A DNA stretch of 64,000 bases from Sporosarcina cascadiensis (GTDB lineage Bacteria; Bacillota; Bacilli; Bacillales_A; Planococcaceae), in the NCBI RefSeq assembly GCF_009650995.1, contig NZ_WHVV01000002.1:150208-214207 (forward strand). The letters run 5' to 3'. A program made the position numbers and the translations under genes. Each line of letters starts with the position of its first letter. The stretch's first letter is position 1. A model generated the notes under the pieces. The model worked only from the letters and a program-made list of their open reading frames with translations, had not been told where the DNA came from and ran no database searches. Positions 56,390 through 64,000 of this stretch are shown here, in pieces.

Positions 56390-57394
56390 ATGTTTTCGAA
56401 AGATATAGGGATTGACCTGGGAACAGCCAACTTATTGATTCATGTGAAGGGGAAGGGCATTGTCATCAACGAGCCCGCGGTTGTGGCAATTGAAAAAAAC
56501 TCAAAAAAAGTACTGGCTGTCGGGGATGAGGCGTACCAGATGGTCGGGCGGACGCCGGGGAACATCGTCGTTGTGCGTCCAATGAAAGATGGCGTCATTG
56601 CAGATTTTGATGTGACGGAAGCTATGCTCAGTCACTTTATTAATAAATTAAATGTCAAAGGTTTCTTATCCAAGCCTAGAATTTTAATTTGCTGTCCGAC
56701 AAATATCACAAGCGTCGAGCAGAAAGCGATTCGCCAGGCAGCTGAAAAGTCCGGCGGCAAGCAAGTATTTCTGGAAGAAGAACCGAAAGTCGCAGCGATC
56801 GGCGCGGGTATGGATATTTTCCAGCCGACCGGTAATATGGTCATTGATATCGGCGGCGGCACGACGGATGTAGCCGTTTTATCGATGGGCGACATCGTAT
56901 CGTCGGAATCCATTAACACCGCAGGCGATCAGTTCGATCACGACATCATCCAGCATATTAAAAAACAGCATAAATTATTGATCGGTGACCGCACTGCCGA
57001 GCAGATTAAAAAGGAAGTCGGCACGGTGTTCATTGAAAAAGCCAAGCCGAGTAAAATTGATATCCGAGGACGTGATATGGTTTCCGGACTTCCGAAGACC
57101 GTGACCATCACTTCTGAAGAAATCAATAAAGCGCTGCAAGAATCGGTGAACTTAATCGTCCAGGCTGCAAAAAACGTACTCGAAAAGACACCGCCTGAAC
57201 TGTCTGCGGACATCATCGACCTCGGTGTGTTCCTGACAGGCGGCGGTGCGATGATTCATGGAATCGATATGCTGTTGTCCGAAGAATTAAAAGTGCCGGT
57301 GTTCATTTCGGAAAATCCGCTGAACTGTGTGGCTATCGGGACAGGCGTCCTGCTGGAGACGGTGGGGAAATCTGCTGCACGTTCACGCAGATAA
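56390..57394 (+). CDS. mbl: MreB-like cytoskeletal protein Mbl
   Basis: The 334-residue actin homologue guides lateral wall synthesis. It starts MFSKDIGIDLGTANLLIHVK (phosphate-1 loop), with EEEPKVAAIGAG near 138, GNMVIDIGGGTTDVAVLSMG near 160 and GVFLTGGGAMIHGID near 288. GGTGGAAGGGGAAGCGACAGC precedes the ATG in two pieces; the frame is open far upstream (to 55664) only because the 21-bp arrays lack stops. Length equals Bacillus Mbl. Confidence 0.94.
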   Translation: MFSKDIGIDLGTANLLIHVKGKGIVINEPAVVAIEKNSKKVLAVGDEAYQMVGRTPGNIVVVRPMKDGVIADFDVTEAMLSHFINKLNVKGFLSKPRILICCPTNITSVEQKAIRQAAEKSGGKQVFLEEEPKVAAIGAGMDIFQPTGNMVIDIGGGTTDVAVLSMGDIVSSESINTAGDQFDHDIIQHIKKQHKLLIGDRTAEQIKKEVGTVFIEKAKPSKIDIRGRDMVSGLPKTVTITSEEINKALQESVNLIVQAAKNVLEKTPPELSADIIDLGVFLTGGGAMIHGIDMLLSEELKVPVFISENPLNCVAIGTGVLLETVGKSAARSRR

Positions 57395-57488
57395 CGACAT
57401 TTTACCGGAAATTAGTGTATAATAAGAAGTATCATTCTTTCGCATCTAGCGAATGAAGTCGAGAACGGAATAAAAGGAGTGAAATGGA

Positions 57489-58313
57489 ATGTTTCGTGGT
57501 TTTTACACGGTAGGATCGGGCATGATCGCACAGCAGCGCCGAACGGAGATGCTTGCGAACAATATGGCCAACGTCAATACACCTGGTTTTAAAGCGGAGC
57601 AGTCGACAATCAGGGCTTTTCCTGAGATGTTCATGTCTCGTCTCGATGCAGCGCGCGTGCCGACGGAAAAAGGATTGAATTTTAAAGGACTTGCACCGGT
57701 AGGCGGACTGTCCACCGGCGTTTATATGCAAGAAACTCTGCCTTTATTCGCCCAAGGTCAGCTGCGGGAAACAGAATTGAAGACAGATGTTGCACTGATC
57801 GACGGACCGATGGATGTCAATGAAGAGACAGGTGTAGCCGGAACGGTATTTTTCACGCTGGAAGGCGAAAATGGCGAACAATACTACACACGGAACGGAA
57901 ATTTCACTGTCAGTGCAGAAGGCTACTTAACAAACCCGTCCGGACTGTATGTGCTGGACGCAACCGGCAACCGCATTGAACTTACCGGCGATGATATCCG
58001 TATTACGGAAGAAGGCATCATTTTCGAGGGAGACAGACAGGCAGCTGCACTCGGTGTAGCATACTCCGCAGAGCCGGATCTGCTGTCGAAACTCGATAAC
58101 GGTTTGTTCCGGGCACCGGACGGACAGGCGCTGCCGATGGGCGGTAATTACTCTATGCAGCAAGGCTTCCTGGAAGATTCCAATGTGGACGCAGCGCGCG
58201 CCATGACTGACATGCTGACGGCATATCGTGCATTTGAAGCCAATCAAAAGATTTTACAGGCCTATGACCGCAGCATGGAAAAAGCAGTAAATGAAGTCGG
58301 ACGTGTCAACTGA
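57489..58313 (+). CDS. flhO: Flagellar rod/hook-basal body protein FlhO
   Basis: The 274-residue FlgG/FlgF-family rod protein starts RGFYTVGSGMIAQQRRTEML with the flagellar-rod motif NNMANVNTPGFKAEQ near 22, and ends with the conserved amphipathic helix TDMLTAYRAFEANQKILQAY. AAAAGGAGTGAAATGGA precedes the ATG. The flhO-flhP pair after mbl matches Bacillus and predicts motility together with the chemoreceptor at 31554. Confidence 0.92.
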   Translation: MFRGFYTVGSGMIAQQRRTEMLANNMANVNTPGFKAEQSTIRAFPEMFMSRLDAARVPTEKGLNFKGLAPVGGLSTGVYMQETLPLFAQGQLRETELKTDVALIDGPMDVNEETGVAGTVFFTLEGENGEQYYTRNGNFTVSAEGYLTNPSGLYVLDATGNRIELTGDDIRITEEGIIFEGDRQAAALGVAYSAEPDLLSKLDNGLFRAPDGQALPMGGNYSMQQGFLEDSNVDAARAMTDMLTAYRAFEANQKILQAYDRSMEKAVNEVGRVN

Positions 58314-58359
58314 TGCTCGCTGATTATGGATTGTCCAAGCAAGAGAGGAGCCGCTTTTT

Positions 58360-59193
58360 ATGATTCGCACAATGACCACAGCAGTCAACACGATGAACCA
58401 GCTGCAGCATAAGCTTGATATGATTGGAAATAACTTGTCAAACTCCGCTACACACGGCTATAAATCGACTGACGCTAAATTTCAAGAACTGCTTTACCAG
58501 CAGATGAATAACGATAAAGCTGACCGTGCCGACCGCCGTTCAGAAGCAGGTATACGCATGGGAACCGGCTCACGGCTGGGCGGTGTTCAAATGAACTGGA
58601 AAGTCGGTTCGCTGCAAGTGACGGACCGCCAGCTGGACTTTGCCCTGACGGAACCGAAACAATATTTTAATTTGATTCAGCCGGGTGAAGGCGGAGAAGA
58701 AATCATTTATTCTCGTAAAGGGAATTTCTATGTATCACCGATGGATAACGGCCAGAATATGCTCGTCAATGAAGAGGGATTGCCTGTGGCGGACAGCTCC
58801 GGGCGCCCGATCATGTTTTCAGGACAAGCAACGAATTACCACGTCCATCCAAACGGTTTGCTTGAAGTGACGCAGCCGGGTGGAAGTCAGACGTTCGAGC
58901 TCGGTGTGACGGTACTGGAAAAGCCTAATTCTATGGTGCAGCTTTCTGCAACGAACTTTGGAATGCCTGCAGATCTTGCAGGACTCGGTATCCAGGCGAA
59001 TGATTTACTGACAGAATTAACAGGCGCCGGACGCAGTCAGATCGGCCTGCAAAACCAGGCACTTGAAGCATCCAACGTCAATTATGAAAAAGAGATGACA
59101 GATTTGATTTCTGCGCAGCGTGCGTATCAATTTAATGCACGTTCTGTAACGATGGCTGATCAAATGCTGGGTCTAATAAATGGCATCCGCTAA
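58360..59193 (+). CDS. flhP: Flagellar rod/hook-basal body protein FlhP
   Basis: The 277-residue paralogue of FlhO starts IRTMTTAVNTMNQLQHKLDM with GNNLSNSATHGYKS near 22 and ends MTDLISAQRAYQFNARSVTM plus ADQMLGLINGIR. It probably forms part of the distal rod. AGAGAGGAGCCGCTTTTT precedes the ATG. Confidence 0.92.
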   Translation: MIRTMTTAVNTMNQLQHKLDMIGNNLSNSATHGYKSTDAKFQELLYQQMNNDKADRADRRSEAGIRMGTGSRLGGVQMNWKVGSLQVTDRQLDFALTEPKQYFNLIQPGEGGEEIIYSRKGNFYVSPMDNGQNMLVNEEGLPVADSSGRPIMFSGQATNYHVHPNGLLEVTQPGGSQTFELGVTVLEKPNSMVQLSATNFGMPADLAGLGIQANDLLTELTGAGRSQIGLQNQALEASNVNYEKEMTDLISAQRAYQFNARSVTMADQMLGLINGIR

Positions 59194-59215
59194 GCGTGCA
59201 ATAGGAGTACTGACT

Positions 59216-59587
59216 ATGACAGATGAAAATCGTACAACTGAAAAGCAGATCCCGCAGGCCGCTGAAGCGAATCAGCCTTCGCGTAACGATCGTCATAAAA
59301 AGGCTGAAACAGACGCAAACTTCTGGGCGCGCATCAAAGCCAAATGGCCGAATAAAAGCCCGAAAGAAAATCCGAAAAAACAGGAAGTGCCGGCCGGCGA
59401 ACTGAAATGGGTGCGCATCCGCATGTTCCCCATCTGGCTGCGCCTGCTGATCCTGCTTGCCCTTATGGTCCTGGCTGCACTGCTCGGCGCCATCATCGGC
59501 TTCAGCGTCGTAGGTGACGGTTCAGCAGGCGATGTCTTCCAAAAAGACACATGGCAGCATATTTTTGATATAATGAATGGCAAATAA
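59216..59587 (+). CDS. EpuA-type small membrane protein (annotated as RNA polymerase beta-subunit-like)
   Basis: The 123-residue product has a charged cytoplasmic region of about 65 residues, the conserved RIRMFPIWLRLLILLALMVL segment and one membrane helix (about 70-96), matching the EpuA family (DUF, often mislabelled DNA-directed RNA polymerase subunit beta). Function is unknown. AGGAGTACTGACT supports ATG 59216; an earlier in-frame ATG at 59180 overlaps flhP. Confidence 0.75.
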   Translation: MTDENRTTEKQIPQAAEANQPSRNDRHKKAETDANFWARIKAKWPNKSPKENPKKQEVPAGELKWVRIRMFPIWLRLLILLALMVLAALLGAIIGFSVVGDGSAGDVFQKDTWQHIFDIMNGK

Positions 59588-59658
59588 TTTTTCATTATCT
59601 ACTGTTGTGAATGAAAATGTAACGGACGAGACATACTCGAACAAAGGAGAGTTTTCCT

Positions 59659-60096
59659 ATGCTGTCAGCAGAGCAGATTCAAGAAATTATCCCGCATCGC
59701 TACCCATTTTTATTGGTCGATCGCATCGAAGAACTGGAAGAAGGCAAACGTGCTGTAGGACGGAAGAATGTGACCATCAATGAAGAGTACTTCAACGGTC
59801 ATTTTCCAGGCTATCCGGTCATGCCGGGCGTTCTCATCGTAGAAGCTCTCGCGCAGGTCGGTGCCGTCGCTTTATTGAAAATGGAGTCAAACAAAGGACG
59901 TCTGGCTTTTTTTGCAGGCATCGATAATTGCCGGTTCAAGCGTCAAGTAATACCCGGCGATACACTTCGCCTTGAAGTCGAAATTGTTCGTCTGCGCGGA
60001 ACAATCGGCAAAGGAAAAGCGATTGCCACTGTTGACGGTGAAGTCGCATGTGAAACGGAAATCACATTTGCCCTAGGTCCTGTGCAAAAGCAGTGA
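59659..60096 (+). CDS. fabZ: 3-hydroxyacyl-ACP dehydratase FabZ
   Basis: The 145-residue hot-dog-fold dehydratase acts in fatty acid elongation. The catalytic His is in [20 protein letters not shown] near 50, with the Glu at the end of the same segment. It starts [36 protein letters not shown] precedes the ATG. Position after flhP is that of ywpB. Confidence 0.95.
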   Translation: MLSAEQIQEIIPHRYPFLLVDRIEELEEGKRAVGRKNVTINEEYFNGHFPGYPVMPGVLIVEALAQVGAVALLKMESNKGRLAFFAGIDNCRFKRQVIPGDTLRLEVEIVRLRGTIGKGKAIATVDGEVACETEITFALGPVQKQ

Positions 60097-60193
60097 ATCA
60101 GCGAAAAACTCACGGTTTGCATAGAAGTGAAAATTTGATACAATGAACATTGGATTGCCATCACCGGCATACAGTGGGAGGTTACAAAAGAGC

Positions 60194-60589
60194 ATGTTTA
60201 AAAAGCTTTCTCCAAATATAAAAAGCAGTATTACCCGTTCCATTTCGCAGTCGTTCGAGCAATATATGAGCGATATCGGCTGGGCGGAAGAAAAGTACGA
60301 TATAGAACAATTTTACGCGAGCTGGCGTGAATACATCACGACCAAAGCGCTTTGGTATGAGAAGATCCCTGAAGAAATCAAAGCAGATCCCAAATTTCAT
60401 CAGGACTTGGCAAAACGTGTGGAAGAAGTATTGGTCCGCATCCTCAACGACCCGCCTTCCGAGGAGCAGATCGCACAGATTGAAATCCTGCAGGAAAAGC
60501 TTGATACCCATTATGAATATGGCTGTAAAGCAGAAGCTTTATACGTCCAAAATGTATTGGAAGCCAAGGCACAGCAACAAAAGAAGTAA
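60194..60589 (+). CDS. Conserved hypothetical protein, 131 residues
   Basis: The product starts MFKKLSPNIKSSITRSISQS and is predicted mostly helical and soluble, with a Glu/Lys-rich middle and a C-terminal helix ending in QQQKK. GGGAGGTTACAAAAGAGC supports ATG 60194; an in-frame ATG at 60143 lies too far upstream. No domain was recognised. It sits between fabZ and a small lipoprotein gene. Confidence 0.7.
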   Translation: MFKKLSPNIKSSITRSISQSFEQYMSDIGWAEEKYDIEQFYASWREYITTKALWYEKIPEEIKADPKFHQDLAKRVEEVLVRILNDPPSEEQIAQIEILQEKLDTHYEYGCKAEALYVQNVLEAKAQQQKK

Positions 60590-60677
60590 CATGAATAGTT
60601 CCTCCCTTTTCGCACAAGCTAACAAAGATCGTACCGGAGCGTATGATTGACAGCACGCAAAAAGGAGGAATTTTTTT

Positions 60678-61079
60678 ATGATCAGAAAAGCACTGCCAGC
60701 AGTCTTTGCATCTGCACTCGTCCTGACGGCTTGTAACACGGATAACGGCGCTCTTCCAGACAACAATGAAACACCGATGGAGAATATGGAGCGAGACAAC
60801 ACGTCAAACGACAACAAGCGCATGGGCCCGAATCTCGATGGTCTCGATGAGAATAACGGGAACAACGGCGGCGTCATGAACGAGGACCGCAAAGGAATCA
60901 TCGACGACAACAACCAGAACACGCTCGATGAAAACTTAGATCTGGACGACGGTCTGATGGATGGGGAAAACGGTAATCGCGGCGCACGCGATGACAGCAC
61001 CATTCAAGACAAAACGAACAGCAGCGACACAGCGCCGGACGGCATCATTCGTGACGAAGATCGTAAAGACAACCGATAA
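60678..61079 (+). CDS. Small Asp/Asn-rich lipoprotein
   Basis: The 133-residue product has a lipoprotein signal peptide with lipobox LTAC (Cys19), then a low-complexity polar region rich in Asp, Asn and Gly with repeated DNN/DEN patterns and no recognised domain. It would be anchored on the outer face of the membrane. AAAAAGGAGGAATTTTTTT precedes the ATG. Its function is unknown; such acidic repeats could bind calcium, which is inference only. Confidence 0.8.
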   Translation: MIRKALPAVFASALVLTACNTDNGALPDNNETPMENMERDNTSNDNKRMGPNLDGLDENNGNNGGVMNEDRKGIIDDNNQNTLDENLDLDDGLMDGENGNRGARDDSTIQDKTNSSDTAPDGIIRDEDRKDNR

Positions 61080-61094
61080 TGCTCCAGCTGTCGA

Positions 61095-61127
61095 AAACGG
61101 CTCCTGCCAGTAGCAGGGGCCGTTTTT
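61095..61127 (+). terminator. Terminator of the lipoprotein gene
   Basis: AACGGCTCCTGC pairs with GCAGGGGCCGTT and is followed by TTTA. Confidence 0.88.
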
Positions 61128-61170
61128 AGTATGGGGAAAAACTGTCTAGACGAGAAAAAACGCAGGTGGG

Positions 61171-61412
61171 CGCGCGAAAAACGCGTCCAGACGCACCAAA
61201 AGCCTGTCCAAGCGCGCGAAAAACACGTCCAGACGCACCAAAAACTTGTCTCAACGCGCGAATAACCTATTTTTGCGCGCGAAAAACATGTCCAGACGCT
61301 CCAAAAGCCTGTTCAAGCGCGCGAAAAGTACTTTCAGACGCTCGTAACGCCGGGGCAAACGCTCCAAAACTGTGTCTGCGCGCTCGAAACCGTTTCTGTG
61401 GCGCTCGTAACC
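61171..61412 (-). repeat. Twelve-unit 21-bp-period array B (GCGCGAAAA/GCACCAAAA cores)
   Basis: Cores (CGAA, CCAA or CGTA) fall at 61175 and every 21 bp through 61406, twelve units with no phase slip. Core types range from GCGCGAAAA and GCACCAAAA on the left to GCTCCAAAA, GCTCGAAAC and GCTCGTAAC on the right, approaching the GCTCATA core of the adjacent array I. The translated frame is open for 88 codons but is only this repeat. Confidence 0.88.
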
Positions 61413-61449
61413 AACATTCCTGGTCTTAGTTTGCTGCGGAAATCTGCGT

Positions 61450-61584
61450 ATGCTCATAGACATCGCACAACCGCTCATACATATGCGCTGCACGATCATA
61501 CTCGGCGGCCGAATGATCATAAAGACAGTCCGCGTGATCATACCCGCATGGCTGGCGCTCATACTCGTTCCATCCGTGCTCATA
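61450..61584 (+). repeat. Seven-unit 21-bp-period array I (TGATCAT/CGCTCAT cores)
   Basis: The TCAT of each core falls at 61454, 61475, 61496, 61517, 61538, 61559 and 61580, exactly 21 bp apart. Core order is S S D D D S S. It lies between array B and the ywpF terminator, in a gap where two genes converge. Confidence 0.9.
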
Positions 61585-61593
61585 GCCCAAACT

Positions 61594-61623
61594 TAAAAAA
61601 AAGCCGCCACAAAAGTGACAGCT
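61594..61623 (-). terminator. Terminator of ywpF (minus strand)
   Basis: On the minus strand AGCTGTCAC/GTGGCGGCT (two G-T pairs) is followed by eight Ts. Confidence 0.7.
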
Positions 61624-61632
61624 CCGCATTCT

Positions 61633-62073
61633 TTATTCCGCAGGCATATTATCCCGGCGCAGCTTCGGCCGGTCCCACATCGCTGTTTCAAATTGCTCCA
61701 GCAAGGCATCGCCCTCCAAGCCGTCTTCGAGCAGCTCCTCCAGCAAATGCTCCGCATACTTCGACCGGGCGCGTTCCAGACGGCCTTTCATCAGCACGGA
61801 AATACGTTCTCCGATCTGACTCCAGTCCTCAACCGCCACAATGAACGACGCAGGTTCATTCCCCGGATAGGAAATGACCACCCGCACAGTCAATATCGTT
61901 TTCTCCGTCTTCCACTTTTCCATAATATCTTTATATTTTTCATCGATAAACAACTCGAGCACCCATAGTCGGTGGCTGTTTTCCTGATTGATAATAATGC
62001 CGTCATACAGAGGAAATGGAAGCACTCCGTCATCCTGCATGACTTCTACTGAAATCATTTTAAACGTCTTCAT
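61633..62073 (-). CDS. ywpF: YwpF-like family protein
   Basis: The 146-residue product starts MKTFKMISVEVMQDDGVLPF and contains DGIIINQENSHRLWVLELFI near 25, resembling the YwpF family that precedes ssbB in Bacillus. Function is unknown; no membrane helix or catalytic motif is seen. GGGGTGATTTCGA precedes the ATG. It is divergent from ssbB and followed by a minus-strand terminator. Confidence 0.7.
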   Translation of the reverse strand: MKTFKMISVEVMQDDGVLPFPLYDGIIINQENSHRLWVLELFIDEKYKDIMEKWKTEKTILTVRVVISYPGNEPASFIVAVEDWSQIGERISVLMKGRLERARSKYAEHLLEELLEDGLEGDALLEQFETAMWDRPKLRRDNMPAE

Positions 62074-62235
62074 TCGAAATCACCCCGGTACAATTTTCCT
62101 CAGTATAGCACAAAAACGCGAAACAGCCGAAAATTCATTAATGCGTGAGGATCTATTCAGGTAAAGATCATAGCTATGCGGATTCCACAATAAGCCGCCG
62201 AATGAAAATTAATAAATCAGCCCATTATCGATCCC

Positions 62236-62248
62236 AAAAATGAATTTT
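62236..62248 (+). promoter_or_regulatory. Single ComK-type AT-box upstream of ssbB
   Basis: AAAAATGAATTTT fits AAAA-N5-TTTT, half of a ComK site. A clear second box at the usual spacing was not found, so competence control of this ssb gene is only suggested. Confidence 0.3.
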
Positions 62249-62315
62249 GCCGCTTTGCCAGGACGGTTCATTCTGTCATAAGATTAGCTCAACCTAATGA
62301 AAGGAGGAGAAACCA

Positions 62316-62729
62316 GTGAACCAAGTGGCGTTAGTTGGGCGCATCACAAAAGATCCTGTACTGAAGGAGCTCGCTTCAGGAAGAGTCAACACGACATTCT
62401 TTCTCGCCATCAACCGCACCTTCAAAAACGCAGACGGTGAGATTGCGACAGATTTTGTCCTGTGCTCTGTCTGGGGAAGAACTGCGGAGAATCTCGTTCG
62501 CCACTGTGGCAAAGGATCGCTCGTGGGCGTCAGCGGCAGCATCCAGACGCGCAGCTATGAACGTGAAGACCGCACAAAAGTGTATGTCACAGAAGTTGTT
62601 TGCTCAGATGTCCGTTTTCTTTCATCCAAGTCAGCGAAGCCGAATGAAACAGAAATAAAAGCGCAATCAACTGACGAAGCGTCCCAATTTGAAGTCGCTG
62701 AAAAAGGACAAGCACTGCCTATTTTCTAA
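62316..62729 (+). CDS. ssbB: Single-stranded DNA-binding protein (SsbB-like)
   Basis: The 137-residue product has an OB-fold (residues 1-105: MNQVALVGRITKDPVLKELA, LVGVSGSIQTRSYE) and a short tail. The usual acidic tip DDDLPF is replaced by EKGQALPIF, so binding of partner proteins may be weakened. Position beside ywpF matches ssbB (ywpH), the competence SSB, not the replicative ssbA. The start is GTG after AAAGGAGGAGAAACCA. Confidence 0.88.
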   Translation: MNQVALVGRITKDPVLKELASGRVNTTFFLAINRTFKNADGEIATDFVLCSVWGRTAENLVRHCGKGSLVGVSGSIQTRSYEREDRTKVYVTEVVCSDVRFLSSKSAKPNETEIKAQSTDEASQFEVAEKGQALPIF

Positions 62730-63060
62730 TACTTGCATCACTCGAAAAGAAGGGGGGAGAGAAACAGGCAAATCGGCCGTTCATCGCAGTCACTTTCACT
62801 CATGATCAACTCCGAGAATGAGTACCTATAATCGAAGAGAAACGAAAAAAGAGAAAACTGGAAAGACACTACAAACAAGCATATTCGCCGAAAGAAAACA
62901 CTCTGTGCGGGGGTGGGGACCCCTCAAGAGAACCAGCTATTCAGCATAGGAACTGAATAAGTTTACGCCGACTCATCCGCCGCACGTGCGTCTGGAGACC
63001 ACTTCCAGCAGCGAGCCGGCGGGATACATAAAGAATCTTTGCGGAAAGGAAGTGAACTCC
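62730..63060 (+). other. Intergenic region between ssbB and a small ORF
   Basis: The 331 bp contain an inverted repeat TATTCAGCATAGGAACTGAATA (arms TATTCAG/CTGAATA, about 62938-62959) and a G-rich hairpin candidate GGGGTGGGGACCCC near 62919. No promoter or gene is convincing. Confidence 0.4.
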
Positions 63061-63240
63061 ATGACTCTAAACCAGAAAACCCTCTCGAAACACCACCCTC
63101 CCGTCTCCCAGCAAGATATCCAGCGCCTCGAAACCCAAATCGGTCAGCTGATCCGCATCATCGCCAACCTCAACGAGCGCCTGAACTACCTCGAAACAAA
63201 CACCTCGAATCCTTTCTTCGTCCCATCCGTCAGAAAATAA
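63061..63240 (+). CDS. Small coiled-coil hypothetical protein, 59 residues
   Basis: The product starts MTLNQKTLSKHHPPVSQQDI and has a probable coiled-coil stretch RLETQIGQLIRIIANLNERL (about 22-41). GAAAGGAAGTGAACTCC precedes ATG 63061, and a strong terminator follows, which together support a real gene. No family is recognised. Confidence 0.65.
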   Translation: MTLNQKTLSKHHPPVSQQDIQRLETQIGQLIRIIANLNERLNYLETNTSNPFFVPSVRK

Positions 63241-63243
63241 CAA

Positions 63244-63284
63244 GAAAAGACCAGCATCCGCTCGAGATGCTGGTCTTTTCTTTG
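63244..63284 (+). terminator. Terminator of the 59-residue gene
   Basis: AAAAGACCAGCATC pairs with GATGCTGGTCTTTT and is followed by CTTT; it may also serve the converging helicase gene. Confidence 0.9.
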
Positions 63285-63308
63285 GTTGTATTGCGGGAAG
63301 TGTTGGGC

Positions 63309-63444
63309 TATGAGTATGGGGGCGGGTTCAATGATCACGCCGGTGTGCGCTATGATCACGCGGTTTGGGCGAATGATCATGCAGCCGGTGTGTATGAGCG
63401 GCTGGGGCAGGGCAATGAGCGCTTGAGCGGATTCTATGATCATC
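63309..63444 (-). repeat. Seven-unit 21-bp-period array J (TGATCAT/CGCTCAT cores)
   Basis: ATGA of the cores starts at 63310, 63331, 63352, 63373, 63394, 63415 and 63436, exactly 21 bp apart. On the minus strand the order is D S S D D D S; the unit at 63310 is a variant (ATGAGTAT). It lies just past the terminator at 63244. Confidence 0.9.
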
Positions 63445-63469
63445 CGCGAAGCTTCTCTGGCTAGGAGCC

Positions 63470-63561
63470 GCACCAAACCCGGCATCAGCCGAACCAAACC
63501 GGCATCAGCCGAACCAAACCGGCGTCGCACCGCGCCAAACTCAAACCCCGCCCCGCCAAAC
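63470..63561 (-). repeat. Five-unit array N (CGAACCAAAC/CGCACCAAAC cores)
   Basis: CCAAA cores fall at 63473, 63494, 63514, 63535 and 63556, spaced 21, 20, 21 and 21 bp. This is the TTTGGTTCG class read on the minus strand, placed directly before the helicase stop codon and next to array J. Confidence 0.8.
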
Positions 63562-63566
63562 CCATC

Positions 63567-64000
63567 TCAATTAAAACTCAGCAAATCCTCCAGCTCGCGA
63601 TCATTTAGCTCCGTCAGCCACTGGCTCGAATGAATCAAATCGGCTGACAATGCCGCTTTCTCGCCGAGCATCTGGTCAATCTTCTCTTCAATTGTCCCGA
63701 CCGTCACAAACTTATGCACGTGCACGAACTTCGTCTGGCCGATCCGGTACGCGCGGTCTGTCGCCTGGTTTTCGACAGCGGGATTCCACCAGCGGTCCGC
63801 ATGCAGTACGTGATTCGCCTGCGTCAAGTTCAATCCAGTGCCGCCGGCTTTTAGCGACAGGATGAAAATAGGGAACTCGCCGTTCTGGAACGCTTCGACC
63901 AACGCATCGCGCTGTCCTTTCGGCATACTGCCCGTCAAGAATGGCACATCAATGCCATGCAGCTCCGACAGGCACTGGCGCAGCATCTGGCCCATACCGA
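63567..64000 (-). CDS. SNF2-family helicase, C-terminal part (YwqA type), cut by the window edge
   Basis: The 144 visible residues form the end of a SNF2/RapA-like ATPase. FPIFILSLKAGGTGLNLTQA (motif V) is followed by HADRWWNPAVENQATDRAYRIGQ (motif VI with the arginine finger) and a short tail ending ELEDLLSFN. The frame remains open at base 64000, so the N-terminal part lies beyond it. Position near ssbB matches ywqA. Such proteins remodel nucleoprotein complexes; the specific role is unknown. Confidence 0.88.
   Translation of the reverse strand, partial: GMGQMLRQCLSELHGIDVPFLTGSMPKGQRDALVEAFQNGEFPIFILSLKAGGTGLNLTQANHVLHADRWWNPAVENQATDRAYRIGQTKFVHVHKFVTVGTIEEKIDQMLGEKAALSADLIHSSQWLTELNDRELEDLLSFN

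Noticed and set aside
61166..61429. 88-codon open frame with heptad repeats (ARKTRPD...)
   Set aside because: It is the translation of array B; no ribosome binding site is present, and array cores are conserved as DNA.

Overview
The window looks like the chromosome of a low-to-mid GC, endospore-forming Firmicute of the Planococcaceae (Sporosarcina-like). Gene order follows the Bacillus subtilis block fadF/acdA-rpoE-pyrG-ywjG-spo0F-fbaA-tal-murAB-glpX-rho-rpmE-tdk-prfA-prmC-spoIIR-ywlC-mntP-ywlE-rpiB-ywlG-glyA-upp-mnaA-atpIBEFHAGDC-ywzB-murAA-spoIID-spoIIQ-spoIIID-mbl-flhO-flhP-fabZ-ywpF-ssbB-ywqA. Sporulation genes (spo0F, spoIIR, spoIID, spoIIQ, spoIIID) and a recognisable sigma-E promoter show that it sporulates. 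The genus is an inference from gene content and style. No rRNA, tRNA, CRISPR array, transposase gene or prophage was seen.

Layout. 1-741: tandem intergenic repeats. 742-1941 (-): iron alcohol dehydrogenase. 2297-13819: acyl-CoA catabolism (FeS oxidoreductase, thiolase, 3-hydroxyacyl-CoA dehydrogenase, two acyl-CoA dehydrogenases, a TetR regulator, and the fused B12-dependent mutase IcmF). 14118-24858: rpoE, pyrG with a CTP-sensing leader, spo0F, lower glycolysis and pentose phosphate enzymes, murAB, glpX, rho. 25647-37000s: translation, nucleotide and serine/glycine genes, spoIIR, a small chemoreceptor. 39335-46646: the nine-gene F1Fo ATP synthase operon. 48084-51670: murAA and the engulfment/mother-cell genes spoIID, spoIIQ, spoIIID. 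51934-55710: glpD-glpP-glpK, sitting between spoIIID and mbl. 56390-64000: mbl, rod/hook genes flhO and flhP, fabZ, small genes, ssbB, and the end of a SNF2 helicase.

The unusual content is intergenic. (1) Nine arrays each have exactly seven short cores (TGATCAT or CGCTCAT) on an exact 21-bp period; a sister class with TTGGTTCG/TTTTGGTGCG-type cores uses the same 21-bp period. They mostly sit just past transcription terminators. (2) A three-hairpin element with a conserved GCCTCCGGCGGATGTCA core and covarying stems lies directly upstream of pyrG, atpG, spoIID and glpD. (3) A roughly 110-bp stem-loop repeat with compensatory changes occurs at about eleven sites; three pairs face each other as inverted ends around AT-rich cores, and one copy splits atpE from atpF. 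(4) Longer mosaic repeats carry these modules nested inside each other.
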